Positions 44,219-55,282 of a stretch of DNA of 64,000 bases are shown here, piece after piece. Numbering within the stretch: the first letter of the stretch is position 1; each line of letters starts with the position of its first letter. The notes beneath the pieces were generated by a model. It was not told the DNA's origin, did not search any database, and saw only the letters and a program-made list of their open reading frames with translations. The stretch comes from Veillonella atypica KON (lineage in GTDB: Bacteria; Bacillota; Negativicutes; Veillonellales; Veillonellaceae). The translations under genes and the position numbers were made by a program. The stretch lies in assembly GCF_002959915.1 (NCBI RefSeq), contig NZ_PPDE01000008.1:62001-126000 (forward strand), in the 5' to 3' direction.

Positions 44219-45262
44219 ATGAAATATGGTATGATTCCATTTTTTATCCCTCATGTAGGGTGTCCTCATGTGTGTACATTTTGTAATCAGTCTCGTATTA
44301 CAGAAATATCAGGCATAGGGTATTTGACTCCAGCATATATTACATCGACCATTAGAGATTATGTAGGCGAGTCTAGAGAGGATAAATATTGGGAGGTTTG
44401 TTTTTATGGAGGCTCCTTTTCCGCTATTGATCAAGAATTACAAAAACAATTATTAGCACCTGCGAATGAAGCGCTACAAGCGGGTATTATAGATGGTATT
44501 CGTTGTTCTACAAGGCCTGATGCCGTAAGTGATGGACAATTAGAATTACTGCGTTCATTTGGTATGAAGACCATAGAACTCGGCGTACAATCGATGGATG
44601 ATACCGTACTATCTTTAGCTAAACGCGGTCATACCTCTGATGATGTAAAATTGGCTGTTAAACAATTAAGAAAGTTTGGATTTACCGTAGGACTACAACT
44701 GTTGCCGGGGCTTTTAGGCGATTCATGGGAAACGATAATACAAACAGCTGTTGAAATAACTGCATTGCAGCCTGATTTTGTACGTATTTATCCCGTTCTC
44801 GTCATAGATCATACGGAATTGGCGGAACAATATAAGTCAGGTATATATGAGCCATTATCATTGGAGTTAGCATTACAGTATTGTGCGTTTTTAAAGACTT
44901 GGTTTGAATCGCATCATATTACTGTTATTCGGACTGGATTGCAAAGCACTGAAGAACTCGATACAGGTACTAGTCTATTGGCAGGTCCTTATGAGCCTGC
45001 CATGGGAGAACTAGTGACAAATGAGCAGTGGAAGCAGCGCATAGCATATTGTATCGATGAGCATACAGAATATTTTAGAAATCTAATTCGTACCATTACG
45101 ATATCCTATCCACGATGTCTTACGTCTAAGGTAAGAGGATTAAAAAAACGCAATGTAACATATTTCGAACGAGCATATGAAGATATAACTTTCACATGGC
45201 GAGAAAATAATGATATTGATACAGTACAATGCAGTATAGATGGCATGGTATATGTGGTATAA
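44219..45262 (+). CDS. Radical SAM protein (Elp3-like, no acetyltransferase domain)
   Basis: This 347-residue protein has the cluster motif CPHVCTFCNQ (Cys15, 19, 22), then VCFYGGSFSAID and IELGVQSMDDTVL. The layout is Elp3-like radical SAM without the GNAT domain, a form common just upstream of smc in Firmicutes. The substrate is unknown. AGGAAGGAGG precedes the ATG. Its gene lies 45 bp before smc. Confidence 0.85.
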   Translation: MKYGMIPFFIPHVGCPHVCTFCNQSRITEISGIGYLTPAYITSTIRDYVGESREDKYWEVCFYGGSFSAIDQELQKQLLAPANEALQAGIIDGIRCSTRPDAVSDGQLELLRSFGMKTIELGVQSMDDTVLSLAKRGHTSDDVKLAVKQLRKFGFTVGLQLLPGLLGDSWETIIQTAVEITALQPDFVRIYPVLVIDHTELAEQYKSGIYEPLSLELALQYCAFLKTWFESHHITVIRTGLQSTEELDTGTSLLAGPYEPAMGELVTNEQWKQRIAYCIDEHTEYFRNLIRTITISYPRCLTSKVRGLKKRNVTYFERAYEDITFTWRENNDIDTVQCSIDGMVYVV

Positions 45263-45307
45263 TTAAAGATATGATTTAATGGGGTTATACTAAGAAAGGA
45301 GGCAGTC

Positions 45308-48300
45308 ATGCAATTACTGCGGCTAGAATTAAAAGGATTTAAATCCTTTGCTGATAAAACAGTTGTAAAATTCTCCCCAGGGATGACTGCCGTTATTGGT
45401 CCTAACGGGAGTGGTAAAAGTAATATTACGGATGCTATGAAATGGGTTCTAGGGGAATCCAATGTGCGTAATTTACGGGGCCAACGTGCAGAGGATATCA
45501 TTTTCTCTGGCACAGAAAAACGAAAACCAATGAGTGCTGCCGAGGTTACCCTTGTATTTGATAATGCAGATGGTCAACTCGATGTGGACATGCAAGAGGT
45601 AGCCATTACGCGTCGTATCTATCGGACAGGTGAAAGTGAGTTCCTCATTAATAAACGGACCTGCCGTCTAAAGGATATTCACTTGTTATTAGCTGATACA
45701 GGTCTTGGCAAAGATTCGATGGCTATCATTGGGCAAAATCGTATCGATGCTATTCTTAATAGTAAACCAGAAGAACGTCGCCTTATATTTGAAGACGTTG
45801 CAGGCATTTCTCGTTTTAAAATTAATAAAGAGGATGCATTGCGTCGTATTGCGAGCACTGACCGGAATATGGAACGGGTTCGCGATATTATGGCGACCAT
45901 CGAGGAACAATTAGGACCTCTGGCAGAAAAAGCGGAAACGACGAAAAAATATATGGCATTAAGCCGTAGTAAACGCGAATATGATGGTGTTATCGGCTTT
46001 CATAATTACAAGACAGCTGATAGATTATTAACCCGTGCAGAAAATGACAATATTGCATTGAAGGATGAAGAAATTGAACTACAAACGCAATTATCTACCC
46101 TCGATGCACGGCGTCATACATTACAAGCTGAAAATGCAAAGGATCAAGAACTATTAAAATCTTGGGAAGCACAGTTTAGCGAAAAACAACGGGAAGAAGA
46201 ACGCATCAATGGTACTGTAACACTACTAGAAGAACAGTTGCGTACAACTAAGCGCGAAGTAGAAGATACTTCTCTGCGTATTAGCGAAGCAGAAGCGTCT
46301 AAAAAGGGTGAAGAGCAGCAATTGCTCATTTTAGATCGCCTTATTGAGGATGAAACGGCTCAATTAGAATCTGAACGCACTCAATTCGTAGTTTTAGAGG
46401 AAAATTATAATAAGGCCATTGCTCAATTAGATGCGGAACAATCATCATGGAAGTCCTTAGAAAGCGACAGACAAGCCTATCAACAGCGTCAATTAGATTT
46501 AGTTGCTAGTATTGAAACAGCGAAGGCTACATTGCGAAATTTAGAATCTCGTAAATCTGAGTCCGCTGTTCAAGTAGAAACATTAGAAGCGGAAATTAAA
46601 GAGGTTCAATCCAATTTATCGGCAGCGAAATCTGAACATGAATCCTTAGATACTCAATTTAATGAGTTATCTAATAAACGGAAGTCCTTAGTTGATGAAG
46701 AACGGTCTGCATCAGAACGATTGCGAGAAGCCCGAAAGGCATTAAATCGCATGAGTAGCGATGTGCAAAAGGCACAGGGGCGATTAGAATTATTAGCACA
46801 ATGGGCAGAACAACATGAAGGTTACTTAGAAGGTACTAAAAACATCCTTAACGGTAAGGGCCCATGGCGTGAAGCGATTAAAGGGGCGGTAGGTGATTTA
46901 TTTACCGTAGATAACCGATTTACTGTTGCTATTGAAATCGCATTAGGTGGTAGTGTTAACCATGTTGTGACAACGACAGCTAAAGCCGCATCAGAAGGCG
47001 TTCAATTCCTTAAATCAATTCAAGGGGGGCGCGTTACCTTCTTGCCTATGGATTCTGTGAAAGGGCGACCTTATGATACTCCTGCATTGTCGGAAGATGG
47101 TGTCATTGGGACAGCTGTCGACTGTATTGAATTCGATGCTGCCTATAATCATATCTTTCAATACTTGTTGGGCCGTACATTAGTTGTAGAAACAATGGAA
47201 CGGGCTATTGCGTTACAAAAGAAATATAATCAGCAGTTACGCATCGTTACATTGACGGGGGAACAATTCCAACCAGGTGGTTCCTTAACTGGTGGTGCAA
47301 CGAAGAAAAAACGCAGTTCCTTGTTAAGTCGTCGTGAAGAAGCGGCTCGTTTAGAGGCCGAATTAGCTTCTGTAGAAGAGCGTACGGCCAAGCTTGAACA
47401 ACAAATTAAAGATGAAGAAAATCGTATTGAAAGGGCGCAACGTGAGCGAAGTGTGTTGGATGAACAATATCAACACACCAATCTTTTGTTCTCGGCCAGT
47501 CAAGCGAAGATTCAGAACATTGAAAATCAATTAGAACGTAAAAAGCGTGTGCTTCATGATGAACAGGAACGTATCGTTCAAATTGACGTGGACATGGGAC
47601 AAACAAAACATGTGCTTTCACAATCTGAATCGGAATTGTCAGCGTTACATAATTCACCTGAACAACAAGGTGATCAATCGGCAATTATGGAACGATTAAG
47701 TACGCTGCAAAAGGCACAGCAAGAGGCATATGAATCTTTTACAGCCTCTAGATTGTTTTGTGAACGTTTAGAAAGCACTATAGAAGAACGTAAGGTACAA
47801 CAAGAGCAACGAAAGCAAAATTTGGAAACCATAGTATCTCGCTTAGAACCTCTCATGGAGTTATTACACTCTAGTGAAGAGCGTTTGAATGTTGTGATTC
47901 CTGAACAAATTCGAGTTGCTAATGAGTCTCTTGAAGCGATTCGTGGAGAGGTTGAAAAATTTCGCGCTTTACGTGATGAAGCGTATCAATCGACTGCTGG
48001 TGCACGGGAGGAGATTGAATTAATTTTAGCTGAACAAGACCGACTCAACCAGCGGTATAAGGTGGTTCAAAATCGTCTAGTTGAAGCAGAAGGTAAATTG
48101 ACGCGTTATCGCATGGATTGTGATCGTGCTGTAGAGGATTTGAATGAATTAGGCTATTCATTGGAAGATGCACAGCATATAAATATTGCCGGCTCTGTGA
48201 ATGATTGGAAAATGGAACAAGCTCGTTTAATGGCGGAAATTGCAGAACTTGGATCTGTAAACCCTAATGCTGTAGAAGAGTATGAAGAGACGAAAACTCG

Positions 48301-48862
48301 GTATGATTTCTTATCGAATCAATTATCAGATCTCGATACGGCAAAAGAGCAATTACAGGCGGTTATCGCTGAAATGGATAAGGCCATGAGCACGCAACTC
48401 TATGATGTATTAGAGGTGGTAGGTAAGCAGTTCCAACATGTATTCAGTCAATTATTTGGTGGTGGTACGGCTCAAATCGTACTTACCGACCCAGAAAATA
48501 TCTTGACTGGTGGTATTGATTTCTACATCCAACCACCAGGGAAAAAGCGTCAGCAATTGACGTTACTATCTGGTGGAGAACGAGCACTCACAGTTATTGC
48601 CTTATTGTTCTCGTTCCTTGACTATCGTCCGGCTCCATTCTGTGTGCTTGACGAAGTTGATGCTGCTTTGGATGAAGCAAATGTAGAGCGATTTAGTTCT
48701 TATTTGAATCGGGTAAATAAGGAAACGCAGTTTATCGTCGTATCACATCGTAAGAAAACGATGGAAGCTGCCGAAGTATTACAAGGGGTTACCATGGTGG
48801 AGCGCGGTGTATCTCGATTGTTAACGGTTTCATTTGAAGATGTGAAGGAGGATCTAGCATAA
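45308..48862 (+). CDS. smc: Chromosome segregation protein SMC
   Basis: This 1184-residue protein has the SMC five-part layout: Walker A GPNGSGKSN at 31-39, long coiled coil (about 170-500), hinge (about 505-660, beginning near GPWREAIKGAVGD), a second coiled coil (about 670-1010), and a C-terminal ABC head with LSGGERALTVIALLF (about 1088) and CVLDEVDAALDEANV. It organises and segregates the chromosome with ScpAB. AAGAAAGGAGG precedes the ATG. ftsY begins on its last base. Confidence 0.97.
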   Translation: MQLLRLELKGFKSFADKTVVKFSPGMTAVIGPNGSGKSNITDAMKWVLGESNVRNLRGQRAEDIIFSGTEKRKPMSAAEVTLVFDNADGQLDVDMQEVAITRRIYRTGESEFLINKRTCRLKDIHLLLADTGLGKDSMAIIGQNRIDAILNSKPEERRLIFEDVAGISRFKINKEDALRRIASTDRNMERVRDIMATIEEQLGPLAEKAETTKKYMALSRSKREYDGVIGFHNYKTADRLLTRAENDNIALKDEEIELQTQLSTLDARRHTLQAENAKDQELLKSWEAQFSEKQREEERINGTVTLLEEQLRTTKREVEDTSLRISEAEASKKGEEQQLLILDRLIEDETAQLESERTQFVVLEENYNKAIAQLDAEQSSWKSLESDRQAYQQRQLDLVASIETAKATLRNLESRKSESAVQVETLEAEIKEVQSNLSAAKSEHESLDTQFNELSNKRKSLVDEERSASERLREARKALNRMSSDVQKAQGRLELLAQWAEQHEGYLEGTKNILNGKGPWREAIKGAVGDLFTVDNRFTVAIEIALGGSVNHVVTTTAKAASEGVQFLKSIQGGRVTFLPMDSVKGRPYDTPALSEDGVIGTAVDCIEFDAAYNHIFQYLLGRTLVVETMERAIALQKKYNQQLRIVTLTGEQFQPGGSLTGGATKKKRSSLLSRREEAARLEAELASVEERTAKLEQQIKDEENRIERAQRERSVLDEQYQHTNLLFSASQAKIQNIENQLERKKRVLHDEQERIVQIDVDMGQTKHVLSQSESELSALHNSPEQQGDQSAIMERLSTLQKAQQEAYESFTASRLFCERLESTIEERKVQQEQRKQNLETIVSRLEPLMELLHSSEERLNVVIPEQIRVANESLEAIRGEVEKFRALRDEAYQSTAGAREEIELILAEQDRLNQRYKVVQNRLVEAEGKLTRYRMDCDRAVEDLNELGYSLEDAQHINIAGSVNDWKMEQARLMAEIAELGSVNPNAVEEYEETKTRYDFLSNQLSDLDTAKEQLQAVIAEMDKAMSTQLYDVLEVVGKQFQHVFSQLFGGGTAQIVLTDPENILTGGIDFYIQPPGKKRQQLTLLSGGERALTVIALLFSFLDYRPAPFCVLDEVDAALDEANVERFSSYLNRVNKETQFIVVSHRKKTMEAAEVLQGVTMVERGVSRLLTVSFEDVKEDLA

Positions 48863-49797
48863 TGGCATTTGGATTCTTTAATAAAATTAAAGAGGGCTTA
48901 GAAAAAACTCGTAAGTCCTTTGTAAAAAATGTAGAAACAGTGATCATTGGTTATGCAGAAATCGATGATGATTTTCTTGATGATTTAGAAGCGGTCATGC
49001 TCACTAGCGATTTAGGTCCTAAGACTACAGAGTATTTGATGAAGGAAATCCGCCGTGGTGTTACAGAAGGTGTTATTAACAATACTGGTGATGTAATGCC
49101 ATTCATGGAAGACCGCATCACAGAAATGTTAGTTGACCAAGAGGATGAAATCACACTTCACCACCCAGAGGTTATCCTGGTTGTTGGTGTTAATGGTGTG
49201 GGTAAGACTACAACTATTGCTAAATTGGCAAACTACTATACTAAAGAAGGTAAAAAGGTTATCATCGCTGCTGGAGATACATTCCGTGCGGCGGCGGCGG
49301 ACCAATTATCCATCTGGGCTGACCGCGTAGGCGTACCTATCGTTAAACATAAGGAAGGTGCAGACCCTGCTGCCGTTGTATATGATGCGATGGAAGCCGC
49401 AAAGGCACGTAATGCAGACATGGTAATTGTCGATACGGCTGGTCGTCTTCATACAAAAGTAAATCTTATGGAAGAACTTAAAAAAATGGGCCGCGTAGCG
49501 AATAATCATGTAGAGGGTGCTCCGCATCAAACATTGCTCGTTCTCGATGGCACTACAGGTCAAAATGCGGTAAGCCAAGCTAAATTATTTGGTCAAGCCG
49601 TACCTGTTAATGGTATTGTAGTTACTAAATTAGACGGTACTGCGAAAGGTGGCGTAGTTATTTCTATTAAAGAAGAACTAGGCGTACCTGTACGTTGGAT
49701 TGGCGTTGGTGAAGGCATGGATGATTTACGTCCATTTAATGCAAAAGAATTTGCCAATGCACTATTTAATAAAGGAATGATTCAAGGTGACAAATAA
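48862..49797 (+). CDS. ftsY: Signal recognition particle receptor FtsY
   Basis: The 311-residue protein is essentially the NG GTPase domain, with G1 GVNGVGKTT near 111-119, DTAGRLHTK and [10 protein letters not shown]. The long acidic A domain of E. coli FtsY is absent, as in many Firmicutes. It docks SRP-ribosome complexes at the membrane. It overlaps smc by one base and the next gene by 11. Confidence 0.96.
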   Translation: MAFGFFNKIKEGLEKTRKSFVKNVETVIIGYAEIDDDFLDDLEAVMLTSDLGPKTTEYLMKEIRRGVTEGVINNTGDVMPFMEDRITEMLVDQEDEITLHHPEVILVVGVNGVGKTTTIAKLANYYTKEGKKVIIAAGDTFRAAAADQLSIWADRVGVPIVKHKEGADPAAVVYDAMEAAKARNADMVIVDTAGRLHTKVNLMEELKKMGRVANNHVEGAPHQTLLVLDGTTGQNAVSQAKLFGQAVPVNGIVVTKLDGTAKGGVVISIKEELGVPVRWIGVGEGMDDLRPFNAKEFANALFNKGMIQGDK

Positions 49798-50170
49798 ATA
49801 TAACCGGGAATTCTTACTTGAATATGTAGAATCTGAAAATAAAAAAAATGAATGTAATGTAAGCCTAGAAAACATGGAAAAAATCGTTAGCTTAATCGAG
49901 TATTTCGGTATTGAATTATATCGTCCTATTACGAGATTACTACTTTCAAACTGGGAAGAAATTACAGATCGTATTAATAACTATACTGAATCAGATTGGA
50001 TGATGGCCGATGAAATTCAAAAGACCACGCCTACATTAGATCGCTTCTCCATTGCTATGCTCATCGAAGTGTTAGAAGGTGAGGATACATTGAACCAAGC
50101 TGAAAATGCAGGTCGTCGTTTGTCAGAGGAAGAACTCAAGGCTATCCGTAAACATCAGGATGAACAGTAA
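49787..50170 (+). CDS. Uncharacterised 127-residue protein between ftsY and uvrB
   Basis: I do not recognise a family. The protein is soluble, charged and mostly helical by composition, with [35 protein letters not shown] in the middle and [16 protein letters not shown] at the end. The position after ftsY is often taken by ylxM, but this lacks YlxM's helix-turn-helix pattern. The start is GTG at 49787, 11 bases inside ftsY, and its stop overlaps the uvrB start. This close packing on both sides supports it as a real gene. Confidence 0.75.
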   Translation: MTNKYNREFLLEYVESENKKNECNVSLENMEKIVSLIEYFGIELYRPITRLLLSNWEEITDRINNYTESDWMMADEIQKTTPTLDRFSIAMLIEVLEGEDTLNQAENAGRRLSEEELKAIRKHQDEQ

Positions 50171-52350
50171 TGAAACATAATAGCTATAACTATGAAGGGG
50201 GCCAACCATTTAAAGTGGAGGCGCCCTTTACGCCTACTGGGGACCAACCTACAGCCATTCAATCTCTTACAGACGGGATTGAGCGTGGCGAATGGGCTCA
50301 AGTCCTATTAGGTGCGACTGGTACAGGAAAAACCTTTACCATGGCAAAGGTCATCGAGGCGGTTCAGAAACCGACCTTGATTATCGCCCATAATAAAACA
50401 TTGGCTGCTCAACTTTGCAGCGAGTTTAAAAGTTTCTTCCCTAATAATGCGGTAGAATACTTTGTATCTTACTACGATTTTTATCAACCAGAAGCGTATA
50501 TCCCTTCTAGCGATACGTATATCGAGAAGGATGCATCTATTAATGATGAAATTGATAAATTGCGCCATAGTGCTACCATGAGTTTATTTGAGCGCCGAGA
50601 CGTTATCATCGTTGCTTCTGTTAGCTGTATTTATGGCTTAGGTGATCCGGAGGACTATTCTGATCTCGTATTGTCCTTGCGATTAGGTCAGACGAAATCT
50701 CGTGATGAAATTCTGTCTAAACTCGTAGATATCCAATATACGCGTAATGATATGAATTTTATTCGCGGTACATTCCGCGTACAAGGGGACACCATAGAAA
50801 TTTTTCCTGCTGCCTATAGTGAAAGAGCCATTCGGGTGGAACTATTCGGCGATGAAATCGACCGTCTTGTTGAGGTGGATGCATTAACGGGAGAAGTCAT
50901 TGCAGAGCGCAAACATGTTGCGGTCTATCCTGCATCTCACTATGTTACAACAAAAGAAAAAATGAAAATTGCGGTAGAGCGCATTGAGGCAGAACTTGAT
51001 GAGCAGCTGGCAAAACTGAAAGCAGAAGATCGTTTGCTCGAGGCGCAACGTCTTGAACAGCGCACCCGTTATGATATAGAAATGATGCAAGAAATGGGCT
51101 ACTGTTCAGGCATCGAAAACTATTCCCGCCATATGTCGGAGCGTAAAGCAGGGGAAGCACCATATACATTGATAGACTACTTCCCTGATGATTTCCTCAT
51201 CATGGTAGATGAATCGCATGTAACCATTCCTCAGGTTCGCGCCATGTACAATGGGGATAGAGCGCGTAAAGAATCTCTTATCGAATATGGCTTCCGTTTG
51301 CCATCAGCACTCGACAATCGACCACTGAAATTCGATGAGTTTGTAGAACGGATCAATCAAATCGTGTATGTATCAGCAACGCCAGGACCGTATGAAATGG
51401 AAGTAGAAACGAATGTGGCAGAGCAAATCATTCGTCCTACAGGGCTACTCGATCCATCCATTGAAATTCGTCCTATTAAGGGGCAAATGGATGATTTACT
51501 CGGTGAGATTCATAAGCGCGCCGCTAAGAATGAACGGGTTCTCGTTACGACATTGACGAAGAAGATGGCTGAAGATTTAACGGAATTCTTGAAGGAAATG
51601 GGTGTTCGTGTTCGTTACCTTCACTCGGATATCGTTACCATCGAGCGGGCTGAAATCATTCGCGATTTGCGGGCCGGTGTATTCGATGTATTAGTCGGTA
51701 TCAACTTGCTCCGCGAAGGCCTCGATATGCCAGAGGTTTCCTTGGTGGCTATTTTAGATGCGGATAAGGAAGGTTTCTTACGCTCTGATACAGCTATGAT
51801 TCAAACTATCGGTCGTGCAGCGCGTAATGTGAATGGTCATGTTATTATGTATGCTGACCGTGTAACAGGTTCTATGCAACGCGCTATGGACGAAACAGAT
51901 CGTCGTCGTGCAGTACAAGAGGCATATAATATTGAACATCATATTACGCCAAAATCTGTATCTAAAGATGTGAAAGAGCTTATTGAGCTCACTAAAATTG
52001 AAGCAGATATGGTCACCGATGGCAAAGGGCTTTCACCAAAGAAGGGGAAAAAGAAGTCCTCTGCAGCTGGTATGGACCATGGCCACGAACCATATGCTCA
52101 AGATGCAGATACTACTAAGGTAGCAGAGATTACAGCGGAAGAACTATATAACAAGATTGAAGAGCTTGACCGTCAAATGAAGGCGGCTGCTAAACAGTTG
52201 GAATTTGAAAAGGCTGCTAAATTACGTGACCAATTGGGCGAACTTCGTCAACAATGGTCCGATATGCATAGTGTCGGTGAAAGTAAGTTAAAAAAACCAC
52301 GAAAAAATTCTAAGAAACAATCACCAAAAAGTAAAAAGGTACATATATGA
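50170..52350 (+). CDS. uvrB: Excinuclease ABC subunit B
   Basis: This 726-residue helicase-fold protein has Walker A GATGTGKT at 48-55 and the damage-binding beta-hairpin region ([25 protein letters not shown]). DESHVTIPQ, the helicase motifs [19 protein letters not shown] and QTIGRAARN, and a C-terminal UVR motif that contacts UvrC are also present. It verifies damage in nucleotide excision repair. It overlaps uvrA by four bases. Confidence 0.97.
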   Translation: MKHNSYNYEGGQPFKVEAPFTPTGDQPTAIQSLTDGIERGEWAQVLLGATGTGKTFTMAKVIEAVQKPTLIIAHNKTLAAQLCSEFKSFFPNNAVEYFVSYYDFYQPEAYIPSSDTYIEKDASINDEIDKLRHSATMSLFERRDVIIVASVSCIYGLGDPEDYSDLVLSLRLGQTKSRDEILSKLVDIQYTRNDMNFIRGTFRVQGDTIEIFPAAYSERAIRVELFGDEIDRLVEVDALTGEVIAERKHVAVYPASHYVTTKEKMKIAVERIEAELDEQLAKLKAEDRLLEAQRLEQRTRYDIEMMQEMGYCSGIENYSRHMSERKAGEAPYTLIDYFPDDFLIMVDESHVTIPQVRAMYNGDRARKESLIEYGFRLPSALDNRPLKFDEFVERINQIVYVSATPGPYEMEVETNVAEQIIRPTGLLDPSIEIRPIKGQMDDLLGEIHKRAAKNERVLVTTLTKKMAEDLTEFLKEMGVRVRYLHSDIVTIERAEIIRDLRAGVFDVLVGINLLREGLDMPEVSLVAILDADKEGFLRSDTAMIQTIGRAARNVNGHVIMYADRVTGSMQRAMDETDRRRAVQEAYNIEHHITPKSVSKDVKELIELTKIEADMVTDGKGLSPKKGKKKSSAAGMDHGHEPYAQDADTTKVAEITAEELYNKIEELDRQMKAAAKQLEFEKAAKLRDQLGELRQQWSDMHSVGESKLKKPRKNSKKQSPKSKKVHI

Positions 52351-55199
52351 AAGATCAATTGATTGTAAAAGGTGCACGTCAGCATAACCTTAAAAATATA
52401 GATATTTCACTACCGCGAGACAAGTTTATTGTCTTAACTGGTTTAAGTGGATCTGGTAAATCGTCCCTTGCATTCGATACGATTTACGCAGAAGGCCAAC
52501 GGCGTTATGTAGAATCACTGTCGGCCTATGCGCGTCAATTTTTGGGACAAATGGATAAACCTGATGTAGATTATATTGAAGGTTTATCTCCAGCCATTTC
52601 TATCGACCAAAAGACTACAAGTCGAAATCCTCGTTCTACAGTTGGTACGGTGACGGAGATTTACGACTATTTACGTCTATTATTTGCCCGTGTTGGACAT
52701 GCTCATTGTCCAGAGTGTGGTAAACCCATTACACAACAAACCATTCAACAAATGACAGATGATGTAATGAGCTTTTCTGAAGGGACTAAGATTTTAATCT
52801 TAGCACCTATGATTCAAGGAAAAAAAGGGGAACATAAATCTGTCTTTGAACAACTTCGAAAAGAGGGTTTTGTCCGTGCTCGCGTTGATGGTGTGGTACG
52901 CACAATGGATGAGGATATTGTATTAGAGAAAAATAAAAAGCATTCCATCGATATTGTTGTAGACCGTCTCGTTGTCAAAGAAGGCATTGAATCCCGGTTA
53001 GCAGACTCTATGGAGACTGCATCAAAATGGGCAGAAGGTATCGTTATTGTTCAAGAGGTCGATGGCCCAGAGCATATGTATAGTCAGAACTTTGCATGCC
53101 CAGATTGTCACATTTCATTGCCGAAAATTGAGCCCCGTATGTTCTCTTTCAATAGTCCCTTTGGGGCATGCCCCGCTTGTTTGGGGATTGGCTCTACTAT
53201 GGAGGTTGATGAAGAACGCGTAATTCCAGATGGCTCTATTAGTTTTGCCGATGGTTGTGTACAAGCGTTAAGTTCTAATCCTAATGCATGGTTTATGCGT
53301 CAGCTAGAAGGTCTATTGAAAGCAAATGGACACTCCTTAGACTCTACTTATGATGAATTGCCTAAGGCATTACAGAAAAAGGTCATGTACGGTACTACGG
53401 ACAAGGTGGCTTTTACCTATGAAAATATGCGTGGCGAAGAAAAGGAATTTTTCACCGAATACGAAGGTATTTTGCCGATGGTGAAACGCCGCCATAGCGA
53501 AGCCTCTACCGATTCTATGCGCGAAGAATTTGAAAAATTCATGTCCATTAAACCATGTACGACCTGTCATGGCGCCCGTTTAAAACCCGAGGTATTAGCG
53601 ATTACCGTTGGGGATAAGAATATTAATGAAGTAACCCAGTTGACGATTAAAGAAGCGCTAGATTTCTTTAGTCATTTGCAGTTAACTGACAGAGAACAAG
53701 TGATTGGTGCACAGATTCTAAAAGAAATTAATGCTCGACTAGGCTTCCTCAATAATGTAGGCCTTGATTACCTTACTATGAATCGGAGTGCAGGCACCTT
53801 ATCCGGTGGTGAAGCACAGCGTATTCGGTTAGCAACGCAAATTGGTTCTGGTCTTGTTGGTGTGTTGTATATTCTTGACGAGCCATCCATCGGTCTACAC
53901 CAACGGGATAATGATCGACTTATCGATACCTTAAAAGGGTTGCGTGACCTTGGTAATACACTGCTCGTTGTAGAACATGATGAAGATACGATGCGCGCCG
54001 CAGATTACCTTGTAGACATTGGACCAGGTGCGGGCGAGCATGGTGGTCAAGTCGTTGCTGCAGGGACTGTAGATGAGGTTATGCAGGTGAAAGGCTCCAT
54101 TACCGGTCAATATTTGAGCGGCCGCAAGTTTATAGCTCTTCCTGACGAACGACGTAAACCTGGTAAAAACTGCATCGAAATTCGAGGTGCCAAAGAAAAT
54201 AATCTACAAAATATTAATGTGAAATTCCCAATTGGACTATTTACAGTAGTTACAGGTGTCAGCGGTTCTGGTAAGTCTACCTTAATCAATGAAATTCTGT
54301 ATAAAGGGCTAGCTAATCAGTTGTATCGTTCGTATCACAAGGTGGGGGCCCATAAAGAAATTCGCGGCCTTGAGCATATCGATAAAATCATCAATATTGA
54401 TCAAAGCCCTATCGGTCGCACACCTCGCTCTAACCCTGCCACATATACGGGTGTATTTGATGCAATTCGTGAATTATATAGTCAAACACCAGAGGCTAAG
54501 ATGCGCGGGTATAAACAGGGTCGTTTTAGTTTCAATGTAAAAGGTGGTCGCTGCGAAGCTTGTCGTGGTGATGGTATCATCAAAATTGAAATGCATTTCT
54601 TACCAGATGTGTACGTGCCTTGTGAGGTCTGCAAGGGGGCTCGCTACAACCGGGAAACACTAGAGGTTAAATATAAGGGCAAATCTATTGCCGATGTGTT
54701 AGATATGACCGTAGATGATGCAGTAGAATTCTTTAGTGCTATCCCTAAAATCTACAAGAAAATGGTAACATTGCAAGAGGTTGGTCTTGGCTATATTCGT
54801 TTAGGCCAAGCGGCAACCACATTGTCTGGTGGTGAAGCACAACGGGTTAAATTGGCCACAGAATTAGCACGTCGCAGTACAGGTAAAACATTATATATCC
54901 TTGATGAACCTACAACAGGCCTTCATGCGGAAGATATTAGAAAGCTTCTAGATGTATTGCAGAAATTGGTAGATGGTGGCGACACAGTTATCGTAATTGA
55001 ACATAATCTAGATGTTATCAAAACGGCTGATTATATTATTGATCTAGGTCCTGAAGGTGGTAACCGCGGTGGTACCATCGTGGCTACCGGTACACCGGAA
55101 CAGATTGCAAATGTGAAAGAAAGTTATACAGGAAAATTCTTAGGTCCTGTATTAAAACAGACTAATACATTTATGAATGCTGCAAAGAAAAAGAAATAA
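52347..55199 (+). CDS. uvrA: Excinuclease ABC subunit A
   Basis: This 950-residue protein has two ABC modules, with Walker [10 protein letters not shown] at 32-40 and GVSGSGKST near 637-645. Three zinc sites are visible: [13 protein letters not shown] with CPAC, and CEAC with CEVC. The signature [10 protein letters not shown] appears twice. It scans DNA for lesions and loads UvrB. The ATGA-type overlap with uvrB couples their translation. Confidence 0.97.
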   Translation: MKDQLIVKGARQHNLKNIDISLPRDKFIVLTGLSGSGKSSLAFDTIYAEGQRRYVESLSAYARQFLGQMDKPDVDYIEGLSPAISIDQKTTSRNPRSTVGTVTEIYDYLRLLFARVGHAHCPECGKPITQQTIQQMTDDVMSFSEGTKILILAPMIQGKKGEHKSVFEQLRKEGFVRARVDGVVRTMDEDIVLEKNKKHSIDIVVDRLVVKEGIESRLADSMETASKWAEGIVIVQEVDGPEHMYSQNFACPDCHISLPKIEPRMFSFNSPFGACPACLGIGSTMEVDEERVIPDGSISFADGCVQALSSNPNAWFMRQLEGLLKANGHSLDSTYDELPKALQKKVMYGTTDKVAFTYENMRGEEKEFFTEYEGILPMVKRRHSEASTDSMREEFEKFMSIKPCTTCHGARLKPEVLAITVGDKNINEVTQLTIKEALDFFSHLQLTDREQVIGAQILKEINARLGFLNNVGLDYLTMNRSAGTLSGGEAQRIRLATQIGSGLVGVLYILDEPSIGLHQRDNDRLIDTLKGLRDLGNTLLVVEHDEDTMRAADYLVDIGPGAGEHGGQVVAAGTVDEVMQVKGSITGQYLSGRKFIALPDERRKPGKNCIEIRGAKENNLQNINVKFPIGLFTVVTGVSGSGKSTLINEILYKGLANQLYRSYHKVGAHKEIRGLEHIDKIINIDQSPIGRTPRSNPATYTGVFDAIRELYSQTPEAKMRGYKQGRFSFNVKGGRCEACRGDGIIKIEMHFLPDVYVPCEVCKGARYNRETLEVKYKGKSIADVLDMTVDDAVEFFSAIPKIYKKMVTLQEVGLGYIRLGQAATTLSGGEAQRVKLATELARRSTGKTLYILDEPTTGLHAEDIRKLLDVLQKLVDGGDTVIVIEHNLDVIKTADYIIDLGPEGGNRGGTIVATGTPEQIANVKESYTGKFLGPVLKQTNTFMNAAKKKK

Positions 55200-55282
55200 T
55201 TTGTATGGCACTGCCTTGCATGGTTGCGACAATGAAGTATTAATTATAATGGTATGGAGAATTGACGAAGAAAGGAGGATAT

